Under the pieces are notes generated by a model. It was not told the origin of the DNA. It was given only the letters and a program-made list of their open reading frames with translations, and did no database searches. From positions 1-43,878 of the IMG/VR virus record IMGVR_UViG_3300035156_000075: 43,878 bases of DNA; one strand, written 5' to 3'. Every line of letters starts with the position of its first letter. The stretch's first letter is position 1. Shown one piece after another: positions 20,990-29,900 of this stretch. This DNA is from a virus. The translations under genes and the position numbers were made by a program.

Positions 20990-23900
20990 TTAAAATACCG
21001 CTGCTGCGAAGGGGTTCAACCTCCACGCACCGAAAGCCATGCCCGGTCCCATCGAGTGACCCAGCGCACCATTGAATCCCTTGGTGAGCAGGTTGTCCTC
21101 GATGGGTGTGCCAACACCAACGGGCATCGGCATCAGACCCATGAGCATCGCATGGACCGGGTTCTCCCGGATCATGTTGGCGGCAATCTTCACCGAGCGG
21201 ATCTTGTAGTTGTAGAACCACAAGAGACCCAGGTTCTCCACGGCACCACGAGAGCGTCCCGGCAGTCGATCGTAGTTGACGAAGTTCTCCGTGACCTTGC
21301 CCAGTGTCTTCTCCTTCGAGAAGCCCTTGCGCTTGGTCAGGTGATCGTAGGTGATCGACTTGGCCAGGAAGTCTCCGTACTCAACGGCCTTCTGCAGCCC
21401 CTGGAACAGCGCCGTGTCCTTGGTGATCAAGGCATAGCGGCCCACCGTCTGCAGGGAACCAGGCAGCTTCTGAGCCAGGTTCTCCATGTAGGCGTGCAAG
21501 CGTCCCTCACTCAGCAGGATGTCCTCACGGGAAATGCCCGCATCCGAGATCGAGCTGAACTCACCATTCTCAATCAGCGGCCAGATCGAGAGACGGCGAT
21601 GACTGTCCTGGATCGTCTGGATCTCAGACTTGAGCTTGCGAGCCGTCACCACATCATCGATGGCTTCGGCCGCACTAAGTTCGGCTTCTGCCTCCACCTC
21701 ACGCAGACGACCGGCAGTGTAGCTGTTCACCTCGGCAATCTTCTTGGGCATGGCCCTCGTGATGTCGCCGATGGGAACGCCCTGGCTCAACATCTGAACC
21801 ACGTTCGAGACGAAGTTGGCGACAGGAACAACCACAGACTTCACCACAATGAGCAGGCGCGCATCCTTGACCGTGTTCTGGATCGTCTTCTCAGCAGTGA
21901 GCAACAACCGGTACGCATCATTACCGGCAAAGCTCAATGCCAGATTCTTCACTCCGTTCTGCAAGCCAGGAGGGAGCCTTGTGATACCCGTCCAAGCGTC
22001 GCCCACTGAGGCCGCACGGTATCCCAGCGCGTCGTTGAGCATGTCCCGACGCACATAGAACCCCTTCCCATCGAACTTCTCTTCCGCGTATTTCATCGTC
22101 TGCCTGGACATGAGAGCCACGGCATCCTTCAGCACTGGATCCTTATCGAGCGTGTCCTGATCCAGGAGATCCACATAGCGGGATTGGTTCGAGGAACTCT
22201 CGGCCATGTCCTTCTTGTACATCTTGCCCAGCTCGTCGATTAGCTGCTCGTTGTAAGCCTGAGCCATGCCCTCCTCTTCCTGACGACCACGCCACACACC
22301 CATCATCTTGGCCAGGTGAGAGTCATGCTCGAGACGCTCAAGCTGTGCCGGATCCAGGGAACGCTCGTAGGCGATGACCTTGCCTGCGACATTGAACCGG
22401 GGGATCAGGTTCTCCCTGGATCCCTTGGCCTCGGACCAAAGCGACTTGCTGATGTCCTCCACCAGCTTCGGATCGGTGATCCGGCCAGCGACCATATCCG
22501 AGGTAAAGCCGGTATTGGCTTCCACCCCAGAGGCAGTCTGATGGACGTTCTGGAAGATGCCCTGGTTAAAGCCAGCCCGTGCCGGGACGGAGGAGAAGTA
22601 GTAGGCCTGACGCGGACGACCGAGCTCTGCATTGGAGCCAGAGTAATCCCCCACCATCGTATAGCTCTTGGCCAAGAGCTCAGCATGGCGAGAGACATCC
22701 GCCACGATCAGGCTGGCACCCTCCTTGGCACTGCTCGGGATGTGCCCCTTGTAGTGGTTCAGGTCAGCCCGGCCAGACTCAACCTTCTTCATCTCAGTCT
22801 TGCGCTGGCTCATGAGCGTGGTGAGAGCGAACTCCACACCCTTGGCTTCGTCCTGAACCAAGGAAGCGAGACTGTCTTTGTCCTCCTGGCTCATACCCTC
22901 GAGCGCATAAAGCGTCGTTATATTGTCCACCGCATCAATGAGAGCTGGCGTCGGAGCCGGACGGTTCCTCGGCACACGCTCATTGAGCAACCGGGCCACA
23001 GCCCCGGCATTGCTGAGCAGGTTGGTCCCTGGCTCACCTGTGTTCATGTGATGCGCCAGCTGGCGAGCCTTGGCTTCGATGAGAGGGGCGAACCGCTTGT
23101 CCTCGTCACGGATGACGCTTTCCAGCCTGGCGATCTCAGCCTTGACGCTCTTGGGATCCCCAAGCAGCTTGAGGACATCGGCAACCTTGCGACCCTGAGC
23201 CAGCACAGCCAGGTCTGTCTTGGCCATGCCACGGAACAGGGTGCTCCACTCGTGCTCCGTGAGAGGACGGCTGAACCGGTTCTTGATGAATGTCGGTAGA
23301 TCCTCGCGGAACTGCTGGCGGACAGCCTGCACATAGGACCTGACCTTCTTGATCAGGTCATACACACCGGCATTGTCCGTGGTTCGACCCACCAGGTCAC
23401 CGACGAACTCCCGCATCGGAGCGAAGCGTTCGACGGTGTTCACCCCGGACATCACACCGGTAGAGACGTTCTCGGCTTCGTCCTCGTTGACGAGTGCTGC
23501 CATGACCTTGGTCGTCGCAGCCACACCACGATTGAGAAGCGTGGGCTTCTTGGTTCGGCGAGCTTCCGCCTTCTTCACCAAGGCACCGGCCAAGGCGTTC
23601 ATGCCCTTGATCACGGCGTCATTGGTGCCATCGACGATCCGGCCACCAGGACCAGAGAGCATCTCAATCGTACTCTTGCCGTCCTGGCTCACCGTCTGGA
23701 TGCGAGCCGAGAGCGCGTCCATGGCTTCCTGGATGTTGTCGCTCTTATTGATCCCACCCATGCGGCGAGAGAGCGAATCCATCATCAGGTTGCCCATGTT
23801 CTCGAGCTTGCTGTCGAGGGTGCTGCCATCCTGAAGCAGGATCTTGGGCACCTCGATCTTGGCCAGAGCCTGGCGCAGTGGATCATTGACCATGGCCAGA

Positions 23901-26900
23901 GCCAGGAACACCGGCAACAGGGATGAACGCTTGGACTGATCGGTCAGCGTGAGGCGGTTGCCCACCAGCACGTCATAACGGCGCTGGGCTGTGTTCTGGG
24001 CACGGCCCGGATCCACGTCATCCTCGTCCACCAGCATATCTGGCGTGAGGTTCTTCACCACATGGGTGTAGAGCGTCTGTGCCGTCGCCATGGCATTGGG
24101 ATCGATGGCGGCCTCGGTTGCCAGGACCGCAACCATCGTCTCAAAAATGGTACGCTCCTGGCCTGTCATGGAGAAGCCGTTATCGATCGCCGACTTGGCG
24201 AGCTGCTCGGCACCCTGCTGAGCCAGGTCATATCGATCAGCCCGATCGATGGTGCTCTTGGCGTCCGTCTTGGTCTCGAGGTGCGTGCTGATCTGTCGAT
24301 CGAACGTGCGCCCGATGTCCGCCAGTCGCTGGCTCTCACCATAGGCCGTACTCATGTAGAGCATGGTTTCTCTGGCTTGCTCCTGCAGGGTGGGCTGTGC
24401 CCGAACCAGGATGCTCGTGTTGAACAGGAGGTTCGAGAGCATGTCCTCCTCGGGCTTGGTGACACGAGCCCGGCCGAAGATGATGGTCTTGATGGCCTTG
24501 AACATGTCCTTGGCAAGCTGAACCAGGGGTGAAGCCTTCACCTGGCTCTGACCCTCGGAGAGCGTCTTATTGGCCAGGCCCCATGCCATAAACTCGTTCA
24601 GGGCTGCGGCGTCGTTCTTGGTGGCCTGGTGTCCCTGGATCGCGAACACTGCTTGCTTGTACGGGGTGCCCGTACCACCGAGGGCCAGGAACTGAGCCAT
24701 GAGAGCCTGCAGACGGGTCACCGCATCCACGACCTCGGGTGTGGTGTCCTTGCCTGCGAGAACAGCCTTCACCTTCTCGAAGGTCGAGGCGTGGATCAAC
24801 TCATGAACCAAGGTTTCCTTCGAGGGATTGACCAGGTAGATGATCTTCTCATCGATCGAGGTGAGACCCCGATCCCCGTCTTTGAAGACGGGAATGATCA
24901 GACCCTTTTTGTCGGCGTAATCCACCAACTGCTCAGCGGAACCATGGACAACAGTGTAGTCCTTGGCTGCCTTGGTACGGCGGATCTGGTCGAAGATCGC
25001 CTGCTGGGTGGCATTCAACCCGTAGTGCTTGACCAGCTTATTGACCGCAGTGGGCGAGAGGATGCGAACACCCGTTGCCTTGTGCAGCGTCCCGAAGGTG
25101 ACCGGCTTTTGGCTCTCCGGAGAGGGAGCCTGTGTAACCTGAGCAGGGGTTTCGGCTTTCACAGCAGGCTTAGTGATAGCCGGGGTACTCACAGTATCGG
25201 ACATCTCTGCCCGAACCTTGATCTCCTCCTCACGCAGCAGCTTGTTCAGGGAGTTGGAGATCTCCTCGTCGTTCATACCCTCGAGCTTGATGCCGGGGTG
25301 AGCATAGGGAGCCCCGGCTGCGGCCATCTGGTCGATGCTGTGGGACACCCGGTTCATCACGCGATGGCGGGCTTCGATAGAAATCGAGGAATCCTTCAGG
25401 GTTATCGGCAGCAGCTTCAGCTCGACTTCAACACCCTTCACAGTCTCAGGCGGTTCCTTATCACCGGGGCGTTTGATGGCACGCTTGAGGCTCTTGAACT
25501 CCTCCTCCGACAGCTTCGACACATCGAAGTTCGGAAGAGACGCCACATAAGCCTTCCGCACGGCCTCCATGGGGTTGCCCTGCCAGCTGTCGAAGATGGC
25601 TCGGTTGGCCTTGACCGAATCCTCCTTCAGCGTGGTGAGCTTGAAGTTCACACCGTCGTAGATGTAGAGCGCACCCTTGGGAGCGTTCTTTCCCGTGACC
25701 AGGCTCTGAATGGCCTGACCGTCACCGGTTCCGATGACCATGAAGGGAATGCCCGCCACTCGGGCATCCTTGGGTCCGAACACGAAGCCAGGGGTCTTGA
25801 AGGTACCAGTCAGAGACTTACCGTACTCAGAGTCATTGGAATCTGTGGACTGACTGCCTGCAGGGAAGAACACCTGGGTTCCAGTGGAGATCAACGGGAA
25901 CTTAGTGATAGTATCCTTCAGGATACTGTCCTGTTCCTTCTTGGTGAGCCCTTCACCACGCACACGGCGGATCTCTGCCATCTGAGTGAAGGTAAGTCCA
26001 AGTTCCTTCAGCTTGACGCCGAGTTCTTTGTTATCGAGCCCATCCAGAGCCAGAACGGAATAGACTTGATCCTTGGAGATCTTCATCTCCTTCAGTCGGG
26101 GATCTTCCGTCAGCTTGGAGTGAATCTTCTCAGAGATCGCTGAATTGAAAGAGTTCGCCTGGAAGATGGACTGAACTTGGGTTGCACGACGTAGAGTGAC
26201 AGTTGCGTCCACCAACTGCTGTCCAACCGTCTCAGTGATAGCCTGACGCAGCGGCATGATAAAGAGATGCAGGACATTGCTCTGCAGAGTCTTCAACTGC
26301 GCCGAAGTGAGCTTGAAATCCTCTGGATCAGAGAGTTTGAAGGGAACAGCCTTCTTCGTCTCCTTGGTATAGAGATTGCCGTCCTTGGATCGAAGCATCT
26401 CGAACTGAGTGAGAGTATTCATCCCAGTCTGGAACTGATCGAACAACTGCAGCGCAGACTTCGTATCAGTGGCCTTATCCCCGAAGAGAGCTTCCGCAAC
26501 ATTGGCAGCACGCCCATCGTCGAGCTTTGCCATGGAGGTAGAGATCCTCTCATAGAGTTCCTCCGTCATGGCGCCCATCACCTTAGCCGCAATGCCTGCT
26601 TCACCCGAACCATAGAGGGTGATGGTCAGGGGGTTCTTGGCGATGCCCCGCTTGAGGTTCAGCTGGTCCCTGCCATTGGCGTCCTGCGTGATGGAGAAGT
26701 CCGGCATCAGCAGGTGCATCACCTCGGACAGACGACGCATGTGCTCGGCTGCTTGGGGGGACATCTTCTCCCCACGCAGAGTACGCAGCGCATCGATCAG
26801 CTTGTCCGTCGTCGTCTGGTACATGTCCTTCTTGTCGCCACCATCCTTTTGGGTGTGGAGATCGTTCAGGGTCTTCGGTCCACCATTGTGCCCACGCAGG

Positions 26901-29900
26901 TTGAGCCCACCCTTGGCCATGCGGTTCACCCATTCCTTGGTGAACTCGCCCACGCTGAGCAGCATCATCGCGTTGATGGCACCGTTGGTGACGCCGTCGG
27001 CCTCGACATAGAGCGAGGTGGTGAAGGCGCTGGTGTCATCAGCAATGCGGTAGCGGGCGTACTCCATGAGGGCGTGCAGACCCAGTGAGGTCACTGGCTC
27101 ACCAATGGCCTTGAAGCTGTCCTGGAGGATTTGCACCTCGGCATCGGTCATGCGGCCAGTGGTCTGGAAATCCCGCATGACATCGACGGCGGCTTCCAGA
27201 TCACCCGAGAGCTTGCCCTCGATGTTGTCGATCGATGTCTGCAGGCTCTGCTTGTGGACCTTCTCGCCAAGACCCTGAGCCATGGCGAGCATGAACATCT
27301 TGTAGTGCTCGGTCTCACGCGAGCTCAGATCCAGGGTCGCACGAGTGGGCAGGATGGCCTCACGCACAGCCTTGGTGGACTGGGGGTTGTACCGACCCAG
27401 CATCATGAGACGACCCACGCGGGTCACGTTGTAGGCGTAGTGGATCGGCATCTGGTCGATGTCCACGCCAGCATCACCGGCCCGTGTCTCGAGCTCCTGA
27501 ACCATGCCCATGAGGTGATCGTAGCCGCCAGCGACAGTGCGGTTGATGCCCTCGAGTGTAGCCCGGTGGTTCACGTTCAGCTTGTGGAGAGGCTTGCCTG
27601 CCTTGTCACGGTTCGGGAGATCACCAGCACCCAGCAGCTTCAGGAAGTTATCCTTGCCGAGTGCCTTGTAGAACTCGAACTGCGGGACGTTCAGGTAGTG
27701 CTTCTCGTTCTGAGCACGCTTGATCATCTCACGCTGCTCAGGCGTGTTATCGACCAGGGCATTACGCAGCTGGCTCTTGGCCACACGAGGACGATCATCG
27801 CCGAAGTAGTTGACCTCTTCCGGCTCGATGAGAATCATCTTCTCAATACGAGACGGGTCCTTGTTCAGTGGATCGTTCTCATCGAACTCCCGCGTGGAGT
27901 TGTAGAGATTTACGTCTCGAACAATGAACTCAACACTGTCTTCGCCTTCGACGAAGTTGTCCTTCTGTTTGCTGAACTCAGCATGAACAGGCGTAACCTT
28001 GAGCTGCCCATTCTCCAAGAGTGCCTCAAGGACTTCGGCAGCAATGGCTTCGGGGATGCCCTCAGTGTATCCGACCTCGACATTTGCGTCCGCATCGAAG
28101 CCCCAGAACTGCCGAATCTTACGGGCCAAAGCACGCTTAGCTTGGATCGATGTGATACCAGACTTCATCTGGTTGACCATCTTATCCGTGATGTCGTCCA
28201 CATCCACACCGAAGAAGCTGGCGATGTCCTCGTCCGCCATAGGCGTGATGCTCTGATTGACCGTCAGAGCCCACTGCAGACCAGCCAGGATTGCGTTCTC
28301 AATCAGCTCCGGGTTGTAGGAGAGCTTACCGTCCTGGTTCTCGACGATGTTAAGAGCCTTGCCATCGAGCCAGCGGTTCACCTCCCGTCCATCGAGGAGA
28401 TCCTTGCCCAGACCGTTCTTGTCCATGGCAGCGTCCAGACGACCCTGCAGGATCTTGCCCAGACGATCACCGGTACGCAGCACGCTCTTATAAGCCTTGG
28501 CCACATCGCTATCGAGCGACACGTCAGAGGCATTGCCGGTGAAGGCAGCCATCGACGAGCCAGAGGAGAACGCAGCCTTCACTCGCTCAAGGGGAGACTC
28601 AATCCCCTGGGTCCGAGACTTCGGCTTCTCAGGCTTGGTAAAAGCCTTCTTGTAGAAGTTGGTGAGCTTGCTCCCGGTCTCGGATCCAATCAGCTTCGAG
28701 AAGGGCTCTTCCTTCTTGGGTGCTGTCTCTTCCGAAACCTTCGGAGCTCCATCGGAAACCTTCGGAGTTGTCTCTGAAACCTTCGGAGCTCCGGTCTTGG
28801 TCTCAACAGTCTTGGTGTCCGCAGCGGCTGTCGCCGGTTCCGCCGCCTTCGGCGTCACAACCGTCTCCGTCACCGCTGCTGGCTTGGGTGTCTCAGCCTT
28901 AGCCTCTACCTTCTTTGGCTCGGGCTTCGCCTCGCTCTTGGTTTCGGTCTTTGCCTCAACAGGAGCCTTGGTCTCAGTCTTGGTCTCAACCTTCGCTTCG
29001 GTCTGAACCACGGGAGCCGAACCAGAGACACGAGTACCGGACTTGAATCCCTCGGCCACTTCCTGTGCCGTGCCCTGCAGCAGGGGAGACATCTCAACAC
29101 GAGTGGCCTTGCCAGCATTCAGCTGGGGAAATGCCTGGCTCACATTGTTGTAGATGTCCGTGAGGCGCTGGCTCTCAAGCGTAGCGGTCTGAGCCAGCTT
29201 GATGGAGCCAGCAGCGTTGGCACTCTTGAGGTGGATGATCGGAGCCCTGGTGTCGTACCACTCACGCTTCTCTGGATCCAAGGCCCTGAACATCTGGGGC
29301 GCACCACCTTCATCAACCTGTTGGTTGATAGCCTTGGCCTTGTTCTGCATGTGACGAACGAACTTGCCGAACTCACGTAGCTGGGTGCTGGCACCATCCA
29401 CATTGCCCTGGCGCATCGAGTCCACGACGCTCTTGATATGAGCCATGGCCGATAGCTTGGGAGAGTTGGGATTGGTATCGAGTTGGATCTCCCGAGACAC
29501 GGCGGTCAAGGGTTTGTCGAATCCCAGGCCTGCGGCCTGGTCGTCTCCACCCTTGACCGCCTCGAGGATGGCCCGTGCCGCGAGAAGGGAGTTACGCTGA
29601 TCCGGCGTGAGCTCGAGCCTGCCACCATCGTTGTGGGCCAGGATCTGGTTCGTCACACCGAGGTCCATGCGCTCTGGCGCGTAGTGTGCGAGGAAGACAG
29701 CCTTCTTTACGTTGTCTTGCCCCTCTGGGGTGTTGAGCTTCTCCACCGGGATGGGTTGAACCATCTCGGTCTTGCCCGCTTCCTGCTGAGCGAACATCCG
29801 CTCGATATGTCGTTCTGCTTTCGCAATGGCTTCGACGATCGTGGGCGTGCTGGAAATATCCCGATTCAGTTCACGACGGCGCTGCATGAGGAGCATCGCC

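Noticed and set aside
1-20990. N4-type early promoter hairpins (short GC stem with a three-base loop)
   Set aside because: I looked for them and found only longer stems with larger loops; early promoters probably lie left of this window.
20781-20993. 70-codon plus-strand ORF in the convergent region
   Set aside because: It runs across a strong terminator hairpin into the vRNAP end, has no RBS and odd composition.
20822-28777. Long plus-strand ORFs opposite the vRNAP gene (for example 20822-22009, 24629-26143, 27131-28777)
   Set aside because: They are antisense to a gene with clear RNA polymerase motifs. Their composition (His, Leu, Arg, Gly-rich) and lack of Shine-Dalgarno sites mark them as shadows of its codon bias.
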